Shown here: positions 38,001-47,112 of the stretch, piece by piece
Layout of the letters: the number at the start of each line of letters is the position of its first letter
Position numbering within the stretch: the first letter of the stretch is position 1
Assembly (NCBI GenBank): GCA_963840235.1
Contig: CAWIYC010000001.1
Coordinates: forward strand, 372,001-436,000
Source of the DNA: JBBRHQ01 sp963840235
Lineage (GTDB): Bacteria; Actinomycetota; Thermoleophilia; Solirubrobacterales; 70-9
DNA: 64,000 nucleotides
Direction of reading: 5' to 3'
The notes under the pieces: generated by a model
Told to the model about the DNA's origin: nothing
Databases searched by the model: none
Seen by the model: only the letters and a program-made list of their open reading frames with translations
Translations under genes and position numbers: made by a program

Positions 38001-39353
38001 GTGAGCGAGGCAAGCGCGGCGGCGCGCCGAAACCACAGCGGTTGGGTCAAGGCGCTGGTCGTGATCGCATCATTGCTGACGGTGGTCGCGATCTTCTCCG
38101 CCTGGGTCCAGCGGCAGGTCCTTGACACCAACGAGTGGGTCAGTACCAGCGGCAAGCTGCTGGAGCAGAGCGAGATCCGCGATGCGCTCTCCAACTATGC
38201 GGTGGATCAGCTCTACGCCAACGTCGACGTCGAGCAGGAGCTGAAGGGGGTCCTCCCCAAGGACTTCAAGGCGCTCTCAGGACCGGCGTCCAGCGGGCTG
38301 CGGCAGCTGGCGGTGAAAGGGGCCGAGGAGGTCCTCGGCACCTCGCGCTTCCAGGATGCCTGGGAACAGACAAACACGGTCGCCCATCGCACCCTGATCA
38401 AGGTGGTCGAGGACAAGGGCCAGTTCGTCGGGACCGGGGAGGGCAACGTGACCCTGCGGCTCCGGCCCCTGATCATTCAGGTCGCGGACGAGGTCGGGCT
38501 CGGCAGCGACGTCGCCTCGAAGGTCCCGGCCGACGTCGGCAACATCAAGGTCCTCTCGTCGAACGAGCTCGGCCTGGCCCAGACGATCGTTCGGCTGATC
38601 AACGGGATCGCCCTGGCGACGACGATCCTCGTCCTGGCCCTGTTCGCCCTCGCGATCTATCTCTCCGCCGGCTACCGCTGGATCACGGTTCTCAGCGTCG
38701 GCATCGGCCTGATCGTCGCCGGGGCGCTTGTCCTGATCCTTCGCTCAGTCGCCGGCAACGTCGTCGTCGACCAGCTTGCCGCGGCCGACGTCCGGCCGGC
38801 CGCCGAGCAGGCCTGGTCGGTTTCCACCTCGCTGCTGAAGTCGATCGCGATGAGCACGATCCAGTACGGCGTCTTCTTCATGCTCGCGGCCTGGCTCGCC
38901 TCGCCGGCCCGCAGCGCCCTCGCCACGCGCCGCTTCCTCGCACCGGTGCTGAAGGAATACCCGGCGGTGGTGGGGGGAGTCCTCGGCCTGATCGCGCTGA
39001 TCTGGGTGGCGTCCGGCGCCGACAGCGGTCGCCAGCTGCTGCTGCGCCTGGGCCTGGTTGCCATGGCCGCCGCCGGTGTCGTCGCCCTGCGCAGGCGGGC
39101 GATCGAGGAGACCCCCGACGCGACCCTCGGCAATTTCCCCGAGCGGGTCAGGCAAGGGGTCTCGTCGGCCTGGAGCAAGCGCGGGAAATTGCTTCCGGGC
39201 GGCTCGGCGCCGGCCGCCCCGGCTCCGGCGCCCGAGGCCGAGGACCGCCGGCTGGAGCGGCTCGAGCGCCTCGCGGCCCTGCACGAGCGCGGCGTGCTCA
39301 CCGACGAGGAGATGACCGCGGAGAAGACCACGATCCTCGAGGATCGCGACTAG
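38001..39353 (+). CDS. membrane protein with C-terminal SHOCT-like domain
   Basis: A 450-residue protein, GTG 38001. One N-terminal helix (ALVVIASLLTVVAIFSAWV) is followed by a large external domain (about residues 40-185). Three to four further helices lie at about 195-240, 280-300 and 325-365. The cytoplasmic C-terminus ends in a short helical hairpin like the SHOCT domain (RLERLAALHERGVLTDEEM). SHOCT tails are thought to mediate oligomerisation. The function is unknown; this kind of protein is widespread in actinobacteria. It begins 35 bp after tRNA-Leu. Confidence 0.75.
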   Translation: MSEASAAARRNHSGWVKALVVIASLLTVVAIFSAWVQRQVLDTNEWVSTSGKLLEQSEIRDALSNYAVDQLYANVDVEQELKGVLPKDFKALSGPASSGLRQLAVKGAEEVLGTSRFQDAWEQTNTVAHRTLIKVVEDKGQFVGTGEGNVTLRLRPLIIQVADEVGLGSDVASKVPADVGNIKVLSSNELGLAQTIVRLINGIALATTILVLALFALAIYLSAGYRWITVLSVGIGLIVAGALVLILRSVAGNVVVDQLAAADVRPAAEQAWSVSTSLLKSIAMSTIQYGVFFMLAAWLASPARSALATRRFLAPVLKEYPAVVGGVLGLIALIWVASGADSGRQLLLRLGLVAMAAAGVVALRRRAIEETPDATLGNFPERVRQGVSSAWSKRGKLLPGGSAPAAPAPAPEAEDRRLERLERLAALHERGVLTDEEMTAEKTTILEDRD

Positions 39354-39356
39354 CCC

Positions 39357-39386
39357 CGAGCGGCGGCGAATCCGCCGAGCCGCTCG
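39357..39386. terminator. strong GC hairpin between convergent genes
   Basis: CGAGCGGC pairs with GCCGCTCG, with an inner GGCG/CGCC stem and an AAT loop, starting 3 bp after the membrane-protein stop. The next gene converges from the other side. No T-run, as is common in high-GC genomes. Confidence 0.6.
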
Positions 39387-39492
39387 CAGCGCCGGGTCTC
39401 GTCACGGCGATCGACTATCGCGAGATCGCGGTGCCCGGAGCCGCAGTCGATCCTGTCGCCGGCGCCGTCGCGGGGCGGTTCTGGCTGGCCGT

Positions 39493-40215
39493 CTATTCGA
39501 CCCCGGCCGTCCCGCGGTCCGCGGTCTTGTCGGCCGGTGGGGGCTGGAAGCGGTAGCCGAAGCCCCGCACTGTCTCGATCGGGTCGAGGTCGCCCGCTTC
39601 GCGAAGCTTCCGGCGCAGATAGCTGACGTAGAGGCGAACCTGCTTCGGGTCCGCAGCGTGGTTACCCCAGACGTCCTCGAGCAACTGCTCCTGGGTGACG
39701 ACCTGGTGGCGGTTCCGCATCAGGGCAGCCAGCAGCCGGAACTCGGTCGGCGTCAGATGAACCCGTGTACCTGCTACCTCGACCCGCCGCTGTGCCTCGT
39801 TTAGGAGGAAGACGTCGTCGGCGAGGACCTCGAGCTCGGGCCTGGGGGGAGCGCTGCGACGCAGCAGCGCCTCCATTCGGGCGATCAGTTCGCCATGTCC
39901 GAAGGGCTTGGTGACGTAATCGTCGGCGCCGTCGCTCAGTCCGCGAACCTTTTCAACCTCCTCGCTCTCGGCGGTCAGCAGCAGCACGGGTGCGTTGCTG
40001 ACCTCCCGGATCCTCTCCAGGATCTCCCAGCCGTCGAGTTCGGGGAGGCCGAGGTCGAGGACCACGAGGTCGGGACGCTGGGCGAAGAAGGCCCGGATCC
40101 CGGCGCGACCGTCGGCGGCGTCCGTGGCCGTCATACCGGCGCGCTGCACCAGCGTGTGGACGAGCGCGCGAATGTCCGCGTCGTCCTCGATGATCAGAAC
40201 AGAAGCCTTGCTCAT
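39493..40215 (-). CDS. OmpR/KdpE-type response regulator
   Basis: A 240-residue two-component regulator from ATG 40215. The receiver domain has the acidic pocket EDD (residues 10-12), the phospho-acceptor D54 in VVLDLGLPELDG and the switch lysine in YVTKPFGHGE. The C-terminal winged helix (RVHLTPTEFRLLAALMRNRH, LYVSYLRRKL) is of the OmpR/PhoB type. It is head-to-head with the histidine kinase, with 6 bp between start codons, so this is surely its partner. Confidence 0.94.
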   Translation of the reverse strand: MSKASVLIIEDDADIRALVHTLVQRAGMTATDAADGRAGIRAFFAQRPDLVVLDLGLPELDGWEILERIREVSNAPVLLLTAESEEVEKVRGLSDGADDYVTKPFGHGELIARMEALLRRSAPPRPELEVLADDVFLLNEAQRRVEVAGTRVHLTPTEFRLLAALMRNRHQVVTQEQLLEDVWGNHAADPKQVRLYVSYLRRKLREAGDLDPIETVRGFGYRFQPPPADKTADRGTAGVE

Positions 40216-40221
40216 AGGCTG

Positions 40222-42501
40222 ATGGATACCCGATTGAGCCGATCAAGCCAAGCCGCCTCCCTCGATCTCTCCGACCTGGAACGTCTGTGGCAGCACAGCT
40301 TCCAGCGGACTGCCCGCGGGATCTCGGTCGCCGACCCTGAATCCGGGCTGCTTCGGCTGGTGAACCCGGCCTTTGCCCGCATGCACGGCGGGGCGCCCGA
40401 GGACTTCAACGGCGAGCCGCTGATCAGCGTCTTCACCCCGGAGTCCGCGGCCCGCATTCCCGCACTGGCGAAGCGGGTTCACGAGGAGGGCTACGTCACC
40501 TACCACGCCGATCACGTCCGACTCGATGGCTCGGTCTTTCCAGTGGCGACTGAGGTGATGGTCGTTCGCGACGACGATGGCCGGCTGCTCTATCGGATCG
40601 GCTGGATCGAAGATCTCAGCGGGCAGCGCCTGGTCGAGGGGCGGAAACGCGAGGCCGAGCGGCTGTTCGAGGCCGCCTTCGCCGAGGCCCCGGTGGGGAT
40701 GGCACTGCTGGACATCGATGGCACCTGGCTCCGCGCCAACCGGGCGCTGTGCGAGATCACGGGCTACAGCGAGGCGGAACTGCGCCGGCGCAAGTTCGCA
40801 GACATCACCCATCCCGACGATCGCGAAGGCGACCTCGACAGCGCCGAGCGCCTGCTGGCGGGAGAGATCGAAAGTGACCAGATCGAGAAGCGCTACATCC
40901 GCAAGGACGGGGAGCCCGTGTGGGTGCTGCTCTCCGGTTCGCTCGTCCGCTCCGAGGACGGCACGCCGCTGCACTACATCTCCCACGTCCAGGACATCTC
41001 GGCGCGCAAGCAGATGGAGGCCGATCTGGCGGAGGCCGCCCGCGGTTTCGAGCTCACCCGCGACATGCTCTGCACGGCGACCTTCGACGGCTATCTGGAC
41101 CGAATCAACGGCAGCTGGACCGAGATCCTGGGGTGGACGGAGGACGAGTTGCGCTCGCGCAGGTTCATCGATTTCGTCCACCCCGACGACCGCGAGCGAA
41201 CGCTGAAGGAGACGGCCAAGTTCGCCGAGGGCGGCGAGTCGCGCTTCTTCCGCAACCGCTGGCAGACCAAGGACGGCGACTGGTGCTGGCTCTCGTGGTC
41301 GGCGGTTGGAGTTCTCGAGGAGGAGCGCGTCTTCTGCGCCGCCCGCGAGGCCAACGACCGGGTGGCGATCGAGAGGGCGCTGGAGCTGCGAGGGGAAGTG
41401 ATCGGGAACATGACCGAAGGGGTCTGCCTGGTCACGATCGACGACATGCGGATCGTCTACGCCAACCCGAGCCTGGAGAAGATTCTCGGCTACGACCCGG
41501 GGGAGCTGAACGAGCTGGACGCGCTCGAGGTGATGCGCCCGACTGACCTCTCGGAGGAGGAGGAGAGGATCCGCGATCGAACGGAGAAGACCCTGCGGGA
41601 GCAGGGGAGCGCCAGCTACGAGGGGAGGAGGACCCGGAGCGACGGGGAGAAGATCTGGTGCAGGACGACGACCACGACCTTCGACCACCCCGACTTCGGG
41701 TCGGTTTGGGTTGTGGTTATGCAGGACATAACCGAGGAGCGCAGGGGCCGCGAGGCGCGGGCAGAGTTGGAGCGGGGACGGAGCGAGTTCTTCGGCTCGG
41801 TTTCGCACGAGCTGCGAACCCCGCTTACCTCGATCCTCGGCTTCACGGCGTTGCTGCGCGAGGACTCCGAGCGGCTCGGCGAGGAGAACCGCGAGTACGT
41901 GAGCGTGATCGAGCGCAATGCCCGCCGCCAGTTGCGCCTCGTCGAGGACCTGCTCAGCATCGCCCGCATCCAATCGGGGGAGTTCACCCTGAACAGGGCC
42001 GATCTCGACCTGGCCGCGGTCGTCGGCGACGCAGTCGAGGAGCTGCGCCCGGTGAGCGAGGAGAAGGAAATCAAGCTCTCAGCCGAGTTCGGGGGGACGA
42101 TCCGGATGAGCGGTGACGCCGACCGGCTCGCCCAGGTGGTCGCCAACCTGCTCTCGAACGCAATCAAGTTCACGCCGCGGGCGGGCAGGGTCGAAGTCCG
42201 GCTCGAAGCACATGGCGGCGTGGCGGTCCTCACCGTCAGCGACTCCGGGCCGGGGATAGACGCGGCCGACCGCTCGCGGCTGTTCGAGCGCCTCTACCGG
42301 GCCGACGCGGCCAAGAGCAAGCGGGTCTCCGGCGCGGGGCTCGGCCTGGCGATCACCAAGTCGATCGTTGAGGCGCACTCGGGACGGATCGAGGTCAGCG
42401 ACTCGGCCGAGCCGGGAACGACCTTCGTCGTCACCCTGCCGCTTTCCCAGACAAGCGATATCGTCGCCGACGGTGGCCGGAGTCGAACAGAAGGCAAGTA
42501 G
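40222..42501 (+). CDS. multi-PAS sensor histidine kinase
   Basis: A 759-residue soluble kinase from ATG 40222; an open frame further upstream is antisense to the regulator and is discounted. Four PAS domains lie in about 1-130, 140-270, 270-390 and 390-515 (motifs such as CEITGYSEAELRR and HPDDREG). The HisKA domain has the phospho-acceptor near H529 (SHELRTPLTSILGF), and the HATPase has NLLSNAIKFTP, DSGPGID and GAGLGLAITKSIVEAHSG. No membrane helix is present, so it senses something in the cytosol. The first PAS lacks obvious haem or flavin residues by eye. Its 3' end is 13 bp before the TPP enzyme. Confidence 0.94.
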   Translation: MDTRLSRSSQAASLDLSDLERLWQHSFQRTARGISVADPESGLLRLVNPAFARMHGGAPEDFNGEPLISVFTPESAARIPALAKRVHEEGYVTYHADHVRLDGSVFPVATEVMVVRDDDGRLLYRIGWIEDLSGQRLVEGRKREAERLFEAAFAEAPVGMALLDIDGTWLRANRALCEITGYSEAELRRRKFADITHPDDREGDLDSAERLLAGEIESDQIEKRYIRKDGEPVWVLLSGSLVRSEDGTPLHYISHVQDISARKQMEADLAEAARGFELTRDMLCTATFDGYLDRINGSWTEILGWTEDELRSRRFIDFVHPDDRERTLKETAKFAEGGESRFFRNRWQTKDGDWCWLSWSAVGVLEEERVFCAAREANDRVAIERALELRGEVIGNMTEGVCLVTIDDMRIVYANPSLEKILGYDPGELNELDALEVMRPTDLSEEEERIRDRTEKTLREQGSASYEGRRTRSDGEKIWCRTTTTTFDHPDFGSVWVVVMQDITEERRGREARAELERGRSEFFGSVSHELRTPLTSILGFTALLREDSERLGEENREYVSVIERNARRQLRLVEDLLSIARIQSGEFTLNRADLDLAAVVGDAVEELRPVSEEKEIKLSAEFGGTIRMSGDADRLAQVVANLLSNAIKFTPRAGRVEVRLEAHGGVAVLTVSDSGPGIDAADRSRLFERLYRADAAKSKRVSGAGLGLAITKSIVEAHSGRIEVSDSAEPGTTFVVTLPLSQTSDIVADGGRSRTEGK

Positions 42502-42514
42502 CGCGAAAGAAGAT

Positions 42515-44137
42515 GTGAGCGGGGCCGTCCACGGCGGGCGGCTGGTGGCGCAGACGATCCGCTCCCGCGGAGTCGAGCACCTGTTCACGCTCTCCGGCGG
42601 CCACCTGTTCTCGATCTACGACGGCTGCCGCGAGGAAGGCATCGGCCTGATCGACGTCCGCCACGAGCAGTCGGCGACCTTCGCCGCCGAGGGCTACGCC
42701 AAGGCGACCCGCCGGGTCGGGATGGCGGCGCTGACCGCAGGGCCGGGAGTGACCAACGGCATCAGCGCTATCGCAAGCGCCGAGGCCAACGGCTCGCCGA
42801 TCTGCGTCATGGGAGGGCGGGCGCCGGAGATGCGCTGGGGCTCGGGCTCGCTTCAGGAGATCGACCACCTGCCGTTGGTTTCGCCACTGGTGAAGTCGGC
42901 CGAAACGGTCAAGGACACCGCGCGCATTCCCGAGAGGACCGCCGCCGCGATCGACCTCGCCGCTGCCCCACCCAGCGGCCCCACCTTCATCGACTACCCG
43001 CTCGACGTTGTCTTCTCGGAGGCCGAGTGCGAGATCCCGGCGCCGCCCGAATCCCCGCCGGCGCAGCCGGCAGCGGGGGTCGAGGAGGCCGCGGCGCTGC
43101 TGGCCGCGGCCGAGCGCCCGGTGATCATGGCCGGGACCGGGCTCTACTGGGCCCGCGGGGAGGGCGAGATGGCGGCGCTGGCCGAGTCGCTGGGGATCCC
43201 CGTCTTCCTCAACGGCCTCGGTCGGGGCTGCCTCCCAGCCGACCACGAGCTTGCTTTCAGCCGCGCCCGAGGCCCCGGGCTCAAGGGGGCCGACGTCGCC
43301 CTCGTGATCGGGGTACCGATGGATTTCCGCCTCGGCTTCGGCGCCAGCTTCGGTGAGGAAACCAAGCTATTGCGCCTGGACGCCGGCCCCAATGCGCTCA
43401 CCGCCAACCGGGCGCCCGACGTCGACATGGTCGGCGACACCGCCGCCAGCCTCGGCGCGATCCGCGAGGCGGCCGGCGGCGGGGGCGACCGCACGGAGGC
43501 CTGGGTGGCGGAATTAAGGGGGGTGGAAGAGGAGAGGCGCGCGGCCGAGCAGGAGGAGCTGAACGACGCACGCTCGCCGCTTCACCCGGTCCGCGTCTAC
43601 AACGAGTTGGGACAGGTGCTCGACCGCGACGCGATCGTCGTCGGCGACGGCGGCGACTTCGTCTCCTATGCCGGCCGCTACATCGACACCTACCAGCCCG
43701 GTTGCTGGATGGACCCCGGTCCCTTCGGCTGCCTCGGCGCGGGGCCGGGTCAGGCGATAGGCGCCAAGGTCGCCCACCCCGAGCGCCAGGTCTGCCTCCT
43801 GCTCGGCGACGGCGCCTTCGGCTTCGCCGGGATCGAGTTCGACACCATGGCCCGCCACGGCCTCGGCGTCGTCGGGGTGATGGGCAACAACGGCATCTGG
43901 GCGCTCGAGCACCACCCGATGAAGTTCCTCTACGGCTACTCGGTCGCGGCCGAGCTTCGGCCGGAGACGCCGTACGAGAAGATGGTCGAGGCGCTGGGCT
44001 GCGACGGGGTGCTGGTGCGCGAGCCCTCGCAGCTGCGACCGGCGCTGGAGAGTGCCTTCGCCTCCGGGCGCCCAACCCTGGTCAACGTCCTCACCGACCC
44101 CGAGGTCGTCTACCCGCGCAAGTCGAACCTCGCCTAG
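42515..44137 (+). CDS. acetolactate-synthase-like thiamine-diphosphate enzyme
   Basis: A 540-residue ThDP enzyme. GTG 42515 is chosen because AAAGAAG lies just upstream; an in-frame GTG at 42473 would overlap the kinase gene. The cofactor-activating glutamate is in DVRHEQSATFAAEGYA (about residue 50), the ThDP/Mg motif is GDGAFGFAGIEFDTM ending in NN (about 430-457), and the central domain has IMAGTGLYWARGE. Relatives are acetolactate synthases, oxalyl-CoA decarboxylases and similar 2-oxoacid enzymes. No ilvN regulatory subunit is adjacent, so branched-chain synthesis is less likely. It may be controlled by the kinase system upstream. Confidence 0.85.
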   Translation: MSGAVHGGRLVAQTIRSRGVEHLFTLSGGHLFSIYDGCREEGIGLIDVRHEQSATFAAEGYAKATRRVGMAALTAGPGVTNGISAIASAEANGSPICVMGGRAPEMRWGSGSLQEIDHLPLVSPLVKSAETVKDTARIPERTAAAIDLAAAPPSGPTFIDYPLDVVFSEAECEIPAPPESPPAQPAAGVEEAAALLAAAERPVIMAGTGLYWARGEGEMAALAESLGIPVFLNGLGRGCLPADHELAFSRARGPGLKGADVALVIGVPMDFRLGFGASFGEETKLLRLDAGPNALTANRAPDVDMVGDTAASLGAIREAAGGGGDRTEAWVAELRGVEEERRAAEQEELNDARSPLHPVRVYNELGQVLDRDAIVVGDGGDFVSYAGRYIDTYQPGCWMDPGPFGCLGAGPGQAIGAKVAHPERQVCLLLGDGAFGFAGIEFDTMARHGLGVVGVMGNNGIWALEHHPMKFLYGYSVAAELRPETPYEKMVEALGCDGVLVREPSQLRPALESAFASGRPTLVNVLTDPEVVYPRKSNLA

Positions 44138-44156
44138 GCGGGGCGGCTTCGCCTAG
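44134..44156. terminator. symmetric hairpin carrying both convergent stop codons
   Basis: CTAGGCG (44134-44140) pairs perfectly with CGCCTAG (44150-44156). The TAG stop of the ThDP enzyme lies in one arm, and the TAG stop of the minus-strand SDR gene lies in the other. Confidence 0.55.
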
Positions 44157-45007
44157 ATACCCATTCCCTTGGCGATCACGCGGTCGCGCGGTCGGTCGGG
44201 CAGCCAGCGGCGGATCAACCCCTGGATCCGCGCGTCGGTCCCGACCACGTAGCGGGTCCGCGGGCGGCGGGCCGTCAGCGCGTGCTCGACGGACTCCGCG
44301 ACCCTGTCCGGCTCCGCGGCGCCCCGGCCCGCCTTCCGGGCTGCCTCGGCGAAGACCTCGATCCTCTCGCCGTACAGGCGCCTCTGCTCCTCGCTCAGCG
44401 CCTCTCGGATCTCGTCCACCTGCGTCTCGGCCTTGCCCCAGATCTCCGTCGCGATCGCACCCGGCTCGACGATCGAGACCTCGACCCCGAACGGCCGCAT
44501 CTCGCCACGCAGCGAGTCACCGATCGCCTCGATCGCATGCTTGGAGGCGTCGTAGGGCGCGAGGAACGGGCTGGCGAGGCGGCCGCTCATCGAGCCGATG
44601 AAGACAACCCGTCCCCGGGCCGCCCGGATCATCGGCAGGAACGCCTGGGTGACCGCGACCTGACCGATCACGTTGACATCCATCTGGTGGCGCAACTCCT
44701 CGATCCCGACGGTCTCGATCGGCCCCCCGAGCGCCACGCCGGCATTGTTGACAAGCCCTGCCAACCGGCCACCCGTCTCCTCGGCGACGCGGTCGCGGGC
44801 GGACGCGATCGCAGCGGAATCGGTGACGTCGATGATCAGCGGCCGGATGCGATCCGGGCTGCCCGCGGCGAGCTCCGCGGCGGCGCTCCCGGCGCGAACT
44901 CCGGCGAAGACGCGGAAGCCCGCGGCGGATAGGCGGAGCGCGCAGGCCCGGCCGATCCCGGACGAGCAGCCGGTGACGAGCACCGCGCCCTGTCCGGGGA
45001 CCGCCAA
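44153..45007 (-). CDS. short-chain dehydrogenase/reductase
   Basis: A 284-residue SDR. The NAD(P)-binding motif TGCSSGIGRA is at the start, with NNAG (LVNNAGVALGG), the catalytic serine in VVFIGSMSGR and YxxxK in YDASKHAIEA. I set the start at TTG 45007, 2 bases after the stop of the preceding gene; the frame is open further upstream but overlaps that gene. The C-terminus (PRTRYVVGTDARIQGLIRR) matches classical SDRs acting on lipids or steroids. Substrate unknown. Confidence 0.86.
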   Translation of the reverse strand: MAVPGQGAVLVTGCSSGIGRACALRLSAAGFRVFAGVRAGSAAAELAAGSPDRIRPLIIDVTDSAAIASARDRVAEETGGRLAGLVNNAGVALGGPIETVGIEELRHQMDVNVIGQVAVTQAFLPMIRAARGRVVFIGSMSGRLASPFLAPYDASKHAIEAIGDSLRGEMRPFGVEVSIVEPGAIATEIWGKAETQVDEIREALSEEQRRLYGERIEVFAEAARKAGRGAAEPDRVAESVEHALTARRPRTRYVVGTDARIQGLIRRWLPDRPRDRVIAKGMGI

Positions 45008-45009
45008 GC

Positions 45010-45240
45010 TCAGCGGCCGCGGATGCCGCGGCCGACGAGCTCGCGGAATCGGTCGCGCTGGCGCTGGCTGAGGTTGGTCGGCAGCCCTTTGGAGCGCTTC
45101 ATCAGGCTCCAGAGCTCGTCGCGCTCCTTCGGGCTCAGGTTCTTCTCCAGTCTGGTTCGGCCCTGGTTGTAGAGCCACAGGGAAGCGACCCAGACCCGTT
45201 TCCAGGGGACCCGCTTGATCGCGCTGGCCGCCGACGCCAT
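45010..45240 (-). CDS. small basic protein, unknown
   Basis: A 76-residue basic protein from ATG 45240, in tandem between the ppx-like gene (7 bp upstream) and the SDR gene. It is helical and rich in Arg/Lys/Trp (WKRVWVASLWLYNQGRTRLE, LSPKERDELWSLMKRS, LSQRQRDRFRELV). The repeated pattern LSPKERDELW / LSQRQRDRFR suggests two related helical units. No family named with confidence; a nucleic-acid or membrane-surface role is only a guess. Confidence 0.65.
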   Translation of the reverse strand: MASAASAIKRVPWKRVWVASLWLYNQGRTRLEKNLSPKERDELWSLMKRSKGLPTNLSQRQRDRFRELVGRGIRGR

Positions 45241-45247
45241 ACGCGCA

Positions 45248-46186
45248 TTATCCCTGAGCCAGGCGGATTGCGGCGATCGCCGCGCCGTAGAGGATGTCGT
45301 GCTCGGAGACCCTGATCCGGTCCAGGCCGAAGGCCCTCATCACCTCGATCAGGATGACGACCCCGGCGACGATCGTCGGCGCCCGGTCGGCGTGCAGGCC
45401 GGTGATCCCCGCCCGCTCGGCCAGCGGCACGGTGGAGAGGCGGGCGAGGATACGCTGCGCCGTCGGCAGGGCCAGCTCATGCCCGTGGACCCGCTTGGGA
45501 TCGTAGGGATCGAGCTCGAGCTCGATCGCGGCCAGCGAGGTCGGGGTCCCGGCGACCGCGATCCCGGTCTCGGCGTGCGCCTCGGGGTGGGCGCCGACGG
45601 CCTCGTCGAGCAGATCGCGGATCTCTGCGGCGAGGTCCTCGAGCTCGGCCGCGGCCGGGGGGTCGGAGGCGATGTGGCGCTCGCTCTGGCGGACGACGCC
45701 CGCCTGGAGCGAGGTGTGGAAGGCGACCTCGTCGGCGTTCCCGACGATCAGCTCGGTCGAGCCGCCCCCGATGTCGACGATCAGCGTCGGCACGGCCGGC
45801 GGCCCACCGGCGGTTGCTCCCAGGTAGGTCAGGCGGGCCTCCTGCTCGCCGCCGAGCACGGTCGCCGAGAGGGCGAAGCGCTCGCGCAGCTCGGCGACGA
45901 AGGCGCCGCCGTTGGAGGCGTCGCGGACGGCGCTGGTCGCGATCGCCGTGACGGTCTCGGCGCCAAGCTCCTGGTAGACGGCGACATAGGAGGCGATCGT
46001 CCCGCAGACCTCCTCGATCGCGCCGCTCGAGAGCTGCCCCGAGATGTCCACCCCGCGGCCCAGCCGCGTCACCCTCGTCTGGCGCTCGACCTCCTCCACA
46101 GCGGTCCCGGAGACGTCTGCAACCAACAGCCGGGTCGAGTTCGTCCCGATGTCGATCACCGCCACCCGCTTGGCGTCCCCGGCCAT
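45248..46186 (-). CDS. Ppx/GppA family exopolyphosphatase-like protein
   Basis: A 312-residue actin-fold phosphatase from ATG 46186. The phosphate-1 loop is VIDIGTNSTRLL, and phosphate-2 is VDIGGGSTELIVG; catalytic glutamate is expected in GGEQEARLTYLG. It is the short form (no C-terminal HD domain), the usual actinobacterial type next to eno/ftsB in other genomes, though here it is elsewhere. The family releases phosphate from polyphosphate or pppGpp. It is 13 bp downstream of the CitE-like gene and starts a tail of small genes. Confidence 0.92.
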   Translation of the reverse strand: MAGDAKRVAVIDIGTNSTRLLVADVSGTAVEEVERQTRVTRLGRGVDISGQLSSGAIEEVCGTIASYVAVYQELGAETVTAIATSAVRDASNGGAFVAELRERFALSATVLGGEQEARLTYLGATAGGPPAVPTLIVDIGGGSTELIVGNADEVAFHTSLQAGVVRQSERHIASDPPAAAELEDLAAEIRDLLDEAVGAHPEAHAETGIAVAGTPTSLAAIELELDPYDPKRVHGHELALPTAQRILARLSTVPLAERAGITGLHADRAPTIVAGVVILIEVMRAFGLDRIRVSEHDILYGAAIAAIRLAQG

Positions 46187-46199
46187 GAGGCGGGGGACT

Positions 46200-47051
46200 C
46201 TAGAGAGCGCGCGCCGCGGCCGCCCGGGCCATGACCAACTGGGCCCGCTTGAGGCTGGCCTCGTCGATCATCTCGCCCTCGAGCATCAGCGCCCCGCTTT
46301 GCGGCGCCGCCTGCAGGGCCTCGACGATCGCCTCCGCCTGGGCGACCTCGGCGGCGCTGGGGGAGAAGACCTCGTTCAGCGGCGCGATCTGGTCGGGGTG
46401 AAGGGCCCACTTGCCGTCGAAGCCGAAGTCCCTCGCCCGCTCCGCCGAGGCGCGCAGGCCGTCGAGGTCGGAGATCTGCAGGAAGGGTCCGTCGATCGCC
46501 TGCAGGCCGGCGGATCGGGCGGCGACGAGGACGGCGCCACGGACGAAGTCCCAGTGGCTGCCCTCCTGCGGCGAGGGAAAGCCGAGCGAGACGCTCATGT
46601 CGGCGGGGCCGAGGATCAGCGCCTGCAGGCGCTCGCTGGCGGTCGAGATCTCCTCGACCCGCTGCAGGCCGCGCGCGGACTCGATCAGCGCCTGCAATCC
46701 GGCGCCTTCCCGATCGGCCTCGCTGAGCAGGCTCTCGGCGCGGCGCAGGTCGGCGGCACTCTCGACCTTGGGGACGATCACCGAGGCGAGCCGCCCGCTG
46801 CCGGCGATCGCCCGCAGGTCGTCCTCGTGCCAGGGTGTCGCGGGGCCGTTGACCCTGACGCTGATCGAGGGCGACTCCCACCCCTCTTCGGTGAGGGCAG
46901 CGGCCACGGCATCGCGGGCCTCCTGCTTGAGGTCGGGAGGGACCGAGTCCTCGAGGTCGAGGACGATCTCATCGGCGCGCAGCCCGCGCGCCTTCTCCAA
47001 CTTGCGGGCCGGTCGGGCCGGAACCGAGAGGCATGAGCGTCGCGCCTTCAC
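46200..47051 (-). CDS. CitE-like (HpcH/HpaI) CoA-ester lyase
   Basis: A 283-residue TIM-barrel lyase of the CitE-like family, which cleaves or makes acyl-CoA C-C bonds such as malyl-, methylmalyl- or citramalyl-CoA. The family opening (VKARRSCLSVPARP), metal-site region VLDLEDSVPPDLK, VPKVESAADL, ALIESARGL and LGPADMSVSLG are seen. I chose GTG 47051 because it aligns with the family N-terminus; ATG 47084 is in frame. It is divergent from the mesaconyl-CoA hydratase-like gene, with 61 bp between starts. At 283 residues it is shorter than Chloroflexus malyl-CoA lyase, so the substrate is uncertain. Confidence 0.85.
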   Translation of the reverse strand: MKARRSCLSVPARPARKLEKARGLRADEIVLDLEDSVPPDLKQEARDAVAAALTEEGWESPSISVRVNGPATPWHEDDLRAIAGSGRLASVIVPKVESAADLRRAESLLSEADREGAGLQALIESARGLQRVEEISTASERLQALILGPADMSVSLGFPSPQEGSHWDFVRGAVLVAARSAGLQAIDGPFLQISDLDGLRASAERARDFGFDGKWALHPDQIAPLNEVFSPSAAEVAQAEAIVEALQAAPQSGALMLEGEMIDEASLKRAQLVMARAAAARAL

Positions 47052-47112
47052 TTGCCCCGAGCATATGGGCTGATCTAGGCTCATCGGTTCAGCCGAGCGG
47101 GAGGAGAGGGCG

